Assembly (NCBI RefSeq): GCF_000331735.1
Contig: NC_020126.1
Location: 9,923,501-9,987,500, forward strand
Direction: 5' to 3'
Source of the DNA: Myxococcus stipitatus DSM 14675
GTDB lineage: Bacteria; Myxococcota; Myxococcia; Myxococcales; Myxococcaceae
DNA length: 64,000 bases
The notes beneath the pieces are model-generated. The model searched no databases, was not told where the DNA came from, and saw only the letters and a program-made list of their open reading frames with translations. A program made the position numbers and the translations under genes. Below, piece by piece: positions 56,989 through 64,000 of this stretch; position 1 is the stretch's first letter; every line of letters begins with the position of its first letter.

Positions 56989-59900
56989 TCAGCGGACGCT
57001 TCGCTCCTGACGGCGCCGCGCCCATCCCAGCGCCGCGAGCACCAGCCACGGCGCGACCACCCCGCCCGAGGCAGTGCAACCCCCACCGGGGCTGGCATCC
57101 GACCCGGCCTGAAGCTTCGTCTGCGCCTGGAGGACCTCGACGGTGAACGACACCATCGCCGTGCCGCCCTCATCGTCGGAGACGAGCGCGCGGACCTCAT
57201 GGCTCCCCACCGCCAACGCCACGGTCTCCACGCGATAGCGACCCGCGGTGCTCAGCGTCCCCGGCCCCGACAACAACATCCAGCTCAGTGGGTCCCGCGC
57301 CCCACCCGGGTCCTGCGCGGAGAGCGACAGCTCCACCACCTGCCCCTGCGTCACGGACTGATTGGACACAGGCGCCGCCACCGGCGGCAGGTTGCGGATG
57401 CGATAGCTCTTCTGCTGCGTGGCCGTCAGCCCCACGCCGTCCGCCACGGACAGCGACACCGTGTAGTCGCCGTCATCCGCGAAGACATGCGACGTCTGCG
57501 CGCCCGTGCCCGTGGTCCCATCGCCAAAGGCCCACGTCATCGTGAACGGCCCTCCGTAGGTGCTGGTCGCCGAGGCACTGAACGACACCGCACTGCCCTC
57601 ATCTCCCTCCGTCACTCCCGTCCACGTCACCACCGGCGTGGAGCTCGTGATGTTGAGCTGCACCGTCGCCGCGGCCGACGCGACCTTTCCGTCGAACACG
57701 TCGAAGGTGAACGACGTGCTCCCGGTGAAGCCCGCCTCCGGGGTGAAGGTGAGGTCCGGCGCCGTTCCGCTCAAGGTGCCGTGGGCGGGCTGCGTGAGCA
57801 CTCGGTACTGGAGCGCGTCACCGTCCACGTCTCCGCCGAGCAGCTTGAACGAACGGCCGCCACCGCCCACGAGCACACTCTGTCCCGTGGCGACGGGCGC
57901 GTCATTCACCGGGCGCACCGTCACCGCGATGACCTGTGTGCGAGACAAGAGCGGGCTGCCGTTGTCGCTCAACGTCACGGTGACGTTCGCCGTGCCGTGC
58001 CCGTTGGGCGCGAGAACGAAGGTCAGCGTCGACTTGCCCGAGGAGATGGTGGTGCGCGAGACACTGGCCACCACCGAGGGCTTGTCGGAGGTCGCGGTCA
58101 GCGTGAGGCTCTGGCTGGACTCGTTCGCGGGGCCCGCGACCAGTCCCGTCAGGACGTGCTTCGCGTTCGTGGACGTCGCATCCTCGTCGAAGGTCAGCGT
58201 GCTCGGCACGACGAGGACCGGTGGGTCATTCACCGACGTCACCTGGACCGTCACCTTCGCCGGCGCCGAGTCCCCCAAGGAGTTGCGCGCGACGAAGTGG
58301 AACGACGTCGTCCCGTAGTAGTCCGGCGCGGGAGTGAAGCGCGCCACGTTCCCCGTGAGCTGGACCGAGCCCTGGTCCACCGGAGGCGGCGTCGAGATGG
58401 CATACGTCGTCACCTCCGCCGTGGGGTCCGCCGAGGTGAGGGTATGGGTCACCGCGGTGTCCTCGGTCGTCGTCACGCTCGCGGCCATCGCGCGCGGGAC
58501 ATCACGGAGGTCCACGCGCCTCGCCTTCACCCGCTGCGCCTGGATGAAGGGCGTGTGGTCCATGCGCGTCGTCACCGCGAGCACCGTTCCATCGCCCCTC
58601 GACGCGAGCCCCAGGCCCGTGAAGTCCTCCTCGTCCGTCTCCGCTTCGGGTCTCCCTTCGAAGAGCGAGAAGGAGGCGAGGTCGACGGGCAAGCCATTCC
58701 GGGCGACGCGGCTCGCCTGGACACTGGGGCGATTGGAGGAGTCGACGCCCATCCAAGCCGTCAGGTACGTCGAGCCGCTCCACGTGGCGTAGGGACGCGG
58801 AGGCAGATACGCCCGCGAGTTCCCGAGCACCACCGGCGTCGGGGCGACCTGTCCCACGGAGGTGACCTTCTGCGCGAGGAAGTCATGCGAGCCCGAGCCA
58901 CCATCCCGCGCATACGTGACGAGGAAGTCCGTCCCGTCCGACGCCACCGACGGCCTGCGCCCCGGCGCGACGTCGATGCGGCTCCCCTGCGCCACGCCGA
59001 GCGTGTTGAAGCGCTGCGCCCGGACCCCACCGTCCTCTTCCCACGCGACCAGGTACTGCGAGCCACTGCCCACCACGGACGGCTCGAGGGTGCCGCTGTC
59101 AGGAGGAGGCAGCCCGTTCATCACCGTCACGCCGCCGTCGTCGTGAATCAGCGTCGCGCGCACACCCTTCACGCCGTTCTCCTGCCAGGCCACCACCGCG
59201 CCCCGCGCACCGCTGGCGACCGAGGGCCTGCTCCACGTGGGCCCCAGGGTGAGCGGAACCGAGTCCACCCACTGCCCCGCCACGGAGACGCGGCGCGCAC
59301 GCAGGCTGGACGGATTCGTCCCGGCGCCTCGCTCCAGCCACGCCACCAGCCAGTCCTTGCCATTCCAGGCCACCGCCGGAGTCAGCTCGTTCGTCGGCGA
59401 CACCAACCGGGCGATGAGCATTCCCGACGCGTCCAGAATCTCCCCCGTGGGCCCGAGCCGCGCGCCGTAGATGTCCTTGAACTCCCACTGATAGCTGCGC
59501 GTGTCCTCCCACGCGACGAAGTAGCCATCAGGGCCCGCGGCGATGGCCGGCTCCGACTGCGTGTTCGCACTGGCGCCGATGTTCACCGGAGTGCCGCCCT
59601 CCAACCGACGGCCGAACACGTCGAGGCCCATCGTCTTCGCGTCGCGCTGCCAGACCACCATGCTGCCCGCCGCGCCCGCCGCGATTCGCGCATCCTCATG
59701 GAAGTGGCCGTCCCAGGTCGTGCTGAGCTGCGCGCTCCCGGAGATGACGCCGGTGGGGCTCACCCATGCACCATGCACCTCGGTGCGCACCTGGCTGTGG
59801 TTGCGCGTGTTGGTCCACACCACGCCATACGCGCCGGAGTCCGGCACCCAGGCGATGTCCGGGCGCTCCGGCTGCCCGCTGTTGGCCAGGACGAAGCGGC

Positions 59901-61356
59901 TGCTCCCGCCATCCTCGTGCCGGATGACCCCTTCGACCGCCGTGCTCTCCTCCCCCGTGTCGTCTCCGTACTGGTAGACGAAGGCATAGCCCTGGCCGTT
60001 GCTCGTGACCGCCGGGAAGCGGGCCTGGGTGGTGGCCCCTCCGTAGACCTCCTTCTCGCGCGGACCGACGACCCCCGTCGTCCCATCCACCGAAACAGAG
60101 AGCAGGTACGAGGTCAGCTCGCTCCAGACCACGCGGAACGACGTGCCGACCGCCGTCACGGCCGCGTCTTGCGCCTCCGTCTCGTACTGCGAAATCACCT
60201 TCGGGTGCATCACCACGTCGCCCGTGGCCGAGAGCAACGCGATGTAGAGGGCGCCACCCGCCTCCGGGAAGGTGTTGCTCAGCCCCGGCCAGGCGAGCAG
60301 GAAGTTCGTCCCGTTGAAGGCCAGGCCCGGCGTCCGGTAGTGCACGTGCCGGATGTTGAACGGGAAGGTCTTCGGCGCCTCGGGCACACCGTCGCTGGAG
60401 ATGCGCATCATCCCCCGGGGACAGGCGAGCACGTAGTACCCCGCGCCGTAGCTCAGCGCGTAGTTGCCGCAGTTCGGCGTGTTGGGGATGGGCATGCCAC
60501 CCGGCTCCAGCAACATGCCCAGCGGGTTCACTCGCGCGGCCCACAGCCGCGTATAGGTCTGGCGGTTGTCCCACCAGGTAACGAGGAAGTTCGTGCCATC
60601 GGTCGCGACCCGAGGCATGTGCTGGTCCTTCAGTTCCACGGAGACCACCGGCTGGTCGATGCCGAACTCCGGGCTCAGCACCGGGTCCAACACCGCGGGG
60701 AACGCGCTGGCCTTCAGCGTCGCCTCCGGGACGGTCAGCACGATGGCGCCATCCTGGAAGGAGGGAATCACTTCCGTGCGCTGGCCCTTCGCATCAATCC
60801 ACGTCCCCAGGCCGTAGCGCAGGCCCGCGCCCGACTTCGCATCGGAGAAGTGCAGGCCCGTGGCCGTGCGCTCCTGGAACTCCAGGCCATGCACGGGCAC
60901 GCGCACCGTCAGGGCGCCGCGCCCCGTGGGCATGCGGGGGAAGTGCCACGACTGCTCGACGCCCTCCACGCGGTTGTGGAAGTGCTCCGACATGGCGCCG
61001 CGAGACACCTGGAGCGAGCCGTCCTTGGCCACCTGGACCTTCGGCGACTCCAGGCGCACCAGGCGGGTGCCGCGTTTGACTTCGGCGGTGCCGAGCGAGA
61101 GCCCCGCGCGATAGGGCTCCGCCGGGTCCACCTGATAGGCGAGCGGCGAGACGGTGAGCTGTCCCTCCGCGTGAGTGACTCGATACGTCCGGTGTTCGCC
61201 CGAGAAACCCGTGCCCTCGGGACGGTAGGAGAGCTGGACCTGCTGGATGACCGCTTGTGGAGAGAAGGGCAGCTCGGTGGCCGCTGGCGCGGATGGAGCA
61301 GACGGCGCCGTGGCGCCCAGCACCCACATGAGCGGTAGGAGACCAAGAGATGACAT
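56989..61356 (-). CDS. Large surface protein with propeller-like repeats, Ig/PKD domains and probable MYXO-CTERM tail
   Basis: The 1455-residue protein has a Sec signal peptide, then about 800 residues of propeller-like blades with recurring YLVAWEDTR- and FLVTWWDNR-type strands. Cadherin/Ig-like domains follow (FVARNSLGDSAPAKVTVQV, VNDPPVL linkers), then a PKD domain (WAFGDGTTGTGAQTSHVF) and another Ig-like domain. The end shows GGGCTASGG, a hydrophobic helix (APWLVLAALGW) and ARRRQERSVR. This matches MYXO-CTERM tails, which direct proteins to the myxobacterial cell surface. The ATG at 61356 starts the signal peptide. Confidence 0.85.
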   Translation of the reverse strand: MSSLGLLPLMWVLGATAPSAPSAPAATELPFSPQAVIQQVQLSYRPEGTGFSGEHRTYRVTHAEGQLTVSPLAYQVDPAEPYRAGLSLGTAEVKRGTRLVRLESPKVQVAKDGSLQVSRGAMSEHFHNRVEGVEQSWHFPRMPTGRGALTVRVPVHGLEFQERTATGLHFSDAKSGAGLRYGLGTWIDAKGQRTEVIPSFQDGAIVLTVPEATLKASAFPAVLDPVLSPEFGIDQPVVSVELKDQHMPRVATDGTNFLVTWWDNRQTYTRLWAARVNPLGMLLEPGGMPIPNTPNCGNYALSYGAGYYVLACPRGMMRISSDGVPEAPKTFPFNIRHVHYRTPGLAFNGTNFLLAWPGLSNTFPEAGGALYIALLSATGDVVMHPKVISQYETEAQDAAVTAVGTSFRVVWSELTSYLLSVSVDGTTGVVGPREKEVYGGATTQARFPAVTSNGQGYAFVYQYGDDTGEESTAVEGVIRHEDGGSSRFVLANSGQPERPDIAWVPDSGAYGVVWTNTRNHSQVRTEVHGAWVSPTGVISGSAQLSTTWDGHFHEDARIAAGAAGSMVVWQRDAKTMGLDVFGRRLEGGTPVNIGASANTQSEPAIAAGPDGYFVAWEDTRSYQWEFKDIYGARLGPTGEILDASGMLIARLVSPTNELTPAVAWNGKDWLVAWLERGAGTNPSSLRARRVSVAGQWVDSVPLTLGPTWSRPSVASGARGAVVAWQENGVKGVRATLIHDDGGVTVMNGLPPPDSGTLEPSVVGSGSQYLVAWEEDGGVRAQRFNTLGVAQGSRIDVAPGRRPSVASDGTDFLVTYARDGGSGSHDFLAQKVTSVGQVAPTPVVLGNSRAYLPPRPYATWSGSTYLTAWMGVDSSNRPSVQASRVARNGLPVDLASFSLFEGRPEAETDEEDFTGLGLASRGDGTVLAVTTRMDHTPFIQAQRVKARRVDLRDVPRAMAASVTTTEDTAVTHTLTSADPTAEVTTYAISTPPPVDQGSVQLTGNVARFTPAPDYYGTTSFHFVARNSLGDSAPAKVTVQVTSVNDPPVLVVPSTLTFDEDATSTNAKHVLTGLVAGPANESSQSLTLTATSDKPSVVASVSRTTISSGKSTLTFVLAPNGHGTANVTVTLSDNGSPLLSRTQVIAVTVRPVNDAPVATGQSVLVGGGGRSFKLLGGDVDGDALQYRVLTQPAHGTLSGTAPDLTFTPEAGFTGSTSFTFDVFDGKVASAAATVQLNITSSTPVVTWTGVTEGDEGSAVSFSASATSTYGGPFTMTWAFGDGTTGTGAQTSHVFADDGDYTVSLSVADGVGLTATQQKSYRIRNLPPVAAPVSNQSVTQGQVVELSLSAQDPGGARDPLSWMLLSGPGTLSTAGRYRVETVALAVGSHEVRALVSDDEGGTAMVSFTVEVLQAQTKLQAGSDASPGGGCTASGGVVAPWLVLAALGWARRRQERSVR

Positions 61357-61511
61357 GAACCGTGTTCCTCGCCTCGATGAACCTGCAGGCAAGGGACGAA
61401 GCCAGTTTCAGAATGTCTCACCAGAAACGGACAGCCCGTGTCGATTCTTGCAACCTCGAAATTCGTGCAACCGGATGATGATTGCGCGGTGACGAGACCT
61501 GCTGGGTCGGG

Positions 61512-62288
61512 TCAGAACGAGGGGACATCCGACGCGAGGTGCGCGGACAGCCCACCATCCATCACCAGGGCGCTGCCGTTGACGTAACCGCTCTGCGGCC
61601 CGACGAGGAAGGACACCATTCCGGCCACCTCCTCCGGCTTGCCGAAGCGCTGGGTGGGGATTCGCTCGAGCAGGCGCGCGCGCACCTTGGGGTCCGCGTT
61701 CGCGAGCATGTCCGTCTCGATGTAGCCAGGGCAGACGGCGTTGCAGGTGATGCCGTAGGCGCCCCACTCCGCGGCGATGGCCTTCGAGTAGCCCACGAGG
61801 GCGTGCTTCGTGGCCGCGTAGGTGGAGGACTGCGCCCCGCCGAAGAGGCCCATGATGGAGGAGATGTTCACGATGCGCCCATACCCCTGGGCCTTCATGC
61901 GCGGCAGCGCCCAGCGGCACAGGTCGCGCACCGACTCCACGTTGAGGCCGAAGAGCCAGTCCCACTCCTCGGTGCTCACCTCGTCCGCGCGATGGAACGG
62001 GCCGCCCGCGCCCGCGTTGTTGACGAGGACGCGGGGCACGCCGAGCTTCGCCTCGAGCTGCTCGAGCGTCGCCGCCACGTCCTTCGCGTTGGAGATGTCG
62101 CAGGGCATGGCCCACGCGCGCCCGCCGGCCGCGGTCAGCTGCTCCTGGAGGCGGGTGAGCAGCGCTGCATCACGCGCGAGCAGCGCCACCTCGAACCCCT
62201 GGCGGGACAGCTCGGTGGCGATGGCGGCACCGATGCCACGGCTGGCTCCAGTGACGACGGCGACGGGGGACTGGGTTCGGGGCTGCAT
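61512..62288 (-). CDS. Short-chain dehydrogenase/reductase (FabG-like)
   Basis: The 258-residue protein is a classical SDR: TGASRGIGAAIA (cofactor loop), NNAGAGG, the active-site Ser in NISSIMG, YAATKHA (Tyr and Lys) and PGYIETDM. The length and the terminal SALVMDGG match FabG-type 3-oxoacyl reductases. It starts with an ATG overlapping the stop of the preceding SDR gene by one base (TGATG), so the two reductases are translationally coupled and probably act on successive or related steps. No acyl carrier protein, ketosynthase or other pathway gene is in view. Confidence 0.92.
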   Translation of the reverse strand: MQPRTQSPVAVVTGASRGIGAAIATELSRQGFEVALLARDAALLTRLQEQLTAAGGRAWAMPCDISNAKDVAATLEQLEAKLGVPRVLVNNAGAGGPFHRADEVSTEEWDWLFGLNVESVRDLCRWALPRMKAQGYGRIVNISSIMGLFGGAQSSTYAATKHALVGYSKAIAAEWGAYGITCNAVCPGYIETDMLANADPKVRARLLERIPTQRFGKPEEVAGMVSFLVGPQSGYVNGSALVMDGGLSAHLASDVPSF

Positions 62289-62959
62289 CACAGGACTCCT
62301 CGGGGCGGCACGAGGCGGACCTCGTCGACCCTGACGTTCAACGGTTTGGTGGCAATCTCCCAGATACACTGGGCCACGTCGTCCACGGAGAGCATGTCCG
62401 TGGGACTGAACTCGGGGCGAGACTTCCAGAAGGACGTGTAGACGGCGCCCAGGGACACCAGCGTGGCGCGGATGGCGTGCGCCTGGCCCTCTTCGTTCAG
62501 GACGCCGGTGAGGCCTCGGACGCCGTGCTTGCTGGCGGCGTAGGCCCCGTTCATGGGCAGCGTGAGGTGGTCGCTCACGGACCCGATGTGGATGAGCCTG
62601 CCGCCCCCCGTGGCCCGCATCCGCCGGACCGCCTCGCGCGCGCAGAGGAACGTCCCGGTGAGGTTCACATCGAGCGTCTTCCTCCAGTCCTCCAGCGACG
62701 TCTCGTGGACGGGCGTGAAGGCGCCGAAACCGGAGCAGTTGACGAGGACCGAGAGCGGGCCGAGCACGGACTCCGCCTTGCTGAACAGGGACACGACGGA
62801 GTCCTCGCGCGTGACGTCGACGTACAGCGAGTCCGCGGTCTCGGCGTGGACGTCATTCGCGGCGCACAGCACGCGCAGACCTTCCGCGCGCAACTTCTGC
62901 GTGACGGCGTGGCCGATGTCGCCCGTGCCTCCGACGACGATGACGTTCCGAGTGCTCAA
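62288..62959 (-). CDS. Short-chain dehydrogenase/reductase
   Basis: The 223-residue protein is a compact SDR with VVGGTGDIGHAVTQKL, the active-site Ser in IHIGSVSDH and the catalytic YAASKHG. The NAG motif reads NCSGFG, where Cys replaces the catalytic-site-supporting Asn-Ala pattern. The best start is a TTG at 62959 preceded by GGAAGG; an ATG far upstream would add 76 residues without SDR character. It is coupled to the FabG-like gene downstream. The substrate is unknown. Confidence 0.83.
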   Translation of the reverse strand: MSTRNVIVVGGTGDIGHAVTQKLRAEGLRVLCAANDVHAETADSLYVDVTREDSVVSLFSKAESVLGPLSVLVNCSGFGAFTPVHETSLEDWRKTLDVNLTGTFLCAREAVRRMRATGGGRLIHIGSVSDHLTLPMNGAYAASKHGVRGLTGVLNEEGQAHAIRATLVSLGAVYTSFWKSRPEFSPTDMLSVDDVAQCIWEIATKPLNVRVDEVRLVPPRGVL

Positions 62960-63211
62960 GCGGCGTGCCTTCCCTGGGCGTAGGTGGGTCCTCGAAGCCC
63001 GCGCGGAAGGTAGTACGGAAGGCGCGGGGAGATGTCCGCGGAAACGAGCGAACTGACGACACTCCCTCCCGGGCGTCAAAAGTCCGATGCGAAACGAGGG
63101 GTATCGCCAGCCTCGGGCACACCCGAGCCTGGGCGCATTGACGACGAGTCCCGGCTGGGGACTCATGCACTCGAAGTACGAATGCAACTCAAAGACAACA
63201 CAGGGGACATC

Positions 63212-63469
63212 ATGAAGCGAATGGGATGGGCGATTCTGCTGTCGACGTTCTTCGCGGTGGGCTGCGGTGGACCGACCGCCGACGGGGCTTCAACGGTCCA
63301 GGCTCCGAGCTCGCCCCAAGCCTTGTTGGACAATGGAGACGTCGAGACCTGTAGCGACAACAGCGAGGAGTGCAACCACCCCATCTGCCGCTGCAGGAGG
63401 AAGTGTCTGTCTGAATGTGGCGGCGTCTCCGAGTGCTACACCAACTGCAAGGCCAACTGTACGTTCTGA
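63212..63469 (+). CDS. Cys-rich micro-lipoprotein
   Basis: The 85-residue precursor has a lipobox (FFAVGC), a short Ser/Pro/Ala linker and a 42-residue C-terminal part with nine cysteines. The arrangement is C-x6-C-x4-C-x-C-x3-C-x3-C-x6-C-x3-C-x3-C. This density implies a disulfide-stabilised or metal-binding mini-domain exposed in the envelope. No family is recognised. GGGGAC precedes the ATG closely. A long hairpin follows the stop. Confidence 0.72.
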   Translation: MKRMGWAILLSTFFAVGCGGPTADGASTVQAPSSPQALLDNGDVETCSDNSEECNHPICRCRRKCLSECGGVSECYTNCKANCTF

Positions 63470-63477
63470 CAAGGTTT

Positions 63478-63526
63478 GGGTGCGGGCATACCACCCGCCT
63501 CGCAGGGCGGATGCGGGCCCGCACCC
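63478..63526 (+). terminator. Hairpin after the Cys-rich micro-lipoprotein
   Basis: GGGTGCGGGC (63478-63487) pairs perfectly with GCCCGCACCC (63517-63526). An inner CCGCC/GGCGG stem lies in the loop. It begins 8 bp after the stop codon. No T-run is present. Confidence 0.62.
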
Positions 63527-63658
63527 AGGCATGTCAGTCCTGACCCTGTCTGTCCCGCCATGCGGGCCTGACGGAGATGGGCCTCGAATCCTCGCAACAA
63601 TCCCAGACGCACTCTGCTATACGGCCGCGCCGAAACCCTCACAAGAAGTGGAGATACC

Positions 63659-64000
63659 TTGGCGCGAAACCTTTCCAGGTCGGCGTTGGCCGTGCTTTTC
63701 ATTCCCAGCCTGCTGCTCACCGCCTGTGGCGAGGAGGACCTGGCGCGGAGTCACGGCGTGGACCCCGAGATGGACCGAGTCCCGGAGGAAGCCCCGCTTC
63801 GCGAGGGCTATGTCTGGAATGTGGAGAGGGAGAAGTACCTCCCGGTGACCTACGCCGAGGTGGATGGGCTGGCCATCCACGAGGGCGACATGGTCCTGGG
63901 AACGGTGAAGCAGATGGAGGCGCGGGTGCGCGAGGTGAAGGCCCTGGGGCTGGAGGCCTCGGGCCCTCGAGCGCAGGGCCTCGTCAAGACGGACCCGAAC
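63659..64000 (+). CDS. Probable M12-type zinc metalloprotease lipoprotein, N-terminal part (cut by window edge)
   Basis: The frame opens at a TTG (63659) with GTGGAG upstream and runs to the window end. It encodes a lipobox (SLLLTAC), an acidic linker and a strand-rich segment (REGYVWNVEREKYLPVTYAEV, abbreviated as EKYLPVTYAEV) followed by GLAIHEGDMVLGTVKQME. This propeptide pattern is common in myxobacterial M12 (astacin-like) metalloproteases. The catalytic HExxH region would lie beyond the window, so the assignment is provisional. Confidence 0.6.
   Translation, partial: MARNLSRSALAVLFIPSLLLTACGEEDLARSHGVDPEMDRVPEEAPLREGYVWNVEREKYLPVTYAEVDGLAIHEGDMVLGTVKQMEARVREVKALGLEASGPRAQGLVKTDPN

Noticed and set aside
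56440..61338. 1632-codon plus-strand open frame opposite the large MYXO-CTERM-type gene
   Set aside because: It is Arg/His/Pro-rich without domains or signal peptide. The minus-strand frame has clear domains. Long antisense frames are expected where third positions are almost all G or C.
1..64000. Prophage, insertion sequence, tRNA or rRNA genes
   Set aside because: No integrase, transposase, structural phage genes, flanking terminal repeats, cloverleaf or rRNA signature was seen on either strand.

Overview
The window is about 70% G+C with strong third-position G/C bias. It carries many type II (lipobox) lipoproteins, Cys-rich tandem repeats, a protein with a probable MYXO-CTERM tail, and a partial gene that looks like a myxobacterial M12-type metalloprotease. 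This points to a predatory myxobacterium of the Myxococcus/Corallococcus/Pyxidicoccus group; the genus is an inference. No tRNA, rRNA, CRISPR array, insertion sequence or prophage was seen.

Layout. 0-4.5 kb: universal stress protein, D-lactate dehydrogenase-like enzyme, zinc-ribbon thioredoxin, nicotinate phosphoribosyltransferase and a DoxX membrane protein. 4.5-10.9 kb: LysR regulator, Kelch protein, small membrane/secreted proteins, a TRIC-type channel, an amidohydrolase gene that has lost its catalytic core, a lipoprotein and a Yip1 protein. 11-15.4 kb: a translationally coupled SGNH-hydrolase/beta-lactamase-like pair and an OhrR-type regulator. 15.4-21.1 kb: an orphan type III secretion inner-rod-like gene, two tandem NAD(P)-binding paralogues divergent from a TetR regulator, another LysR regulator and an MpaB-type oxygenase. 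21.1-25.1 kb: an accessory-looking minus-strand block of small genes (two related cupins, an ALC1-like macro domain, a PH-like protein, a collagen-like lipoprotein and two very short genes). 25.2-29.4 kb: pirin, LysR, lipoprotein, sensor histidine kinase. 29.7-35.5 kb: an overlapping four-gene operon ending in a glycosyltransferase, plus two convergent GT4 glycosyltransferases. 35.7-39 kb: a large lipoprotein with one haem-type CxxCH motif. 39-44.5 kb: the most interesting locus (below). 44.5-49.9 kb: diacylglycerol-kinase-like protein, an SDR with an altered active site, a PEGA protein and an M64 peptidase. 50-64 kb: large surface proteins (lamin-tail lipoprotein, eight-Ig-repeat nuclease lipoprotein, probable MYXO-CTERM protein), two SDRs, a Cys-rich micro-lipoprotein and the start of a metalloprotease.

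Best candidate for an undescribed system: 39002-44534. Five co-directional genes encode an NrtR-type Nudix/winged-helix regulator, a PP2C phosphatase, a TerY-P-type protein kinase with zinc ribbon, an enlarged nicotinamidase-like hydrolase and a vWA protein. Kinase, phosphatase and vWA form a TerY-P-like triad. A near-consensus promoter before the phosphatase gene holds a perfect 10-5-10 palindrome between its -35 and -10 boxes and appears to make a leaderless mRNA. A second, similar promoter with a degenerate site precedes the regulator gene. The inferred design is a phosphorylation-signalling unit wired to NAD/ADP-ribose status.
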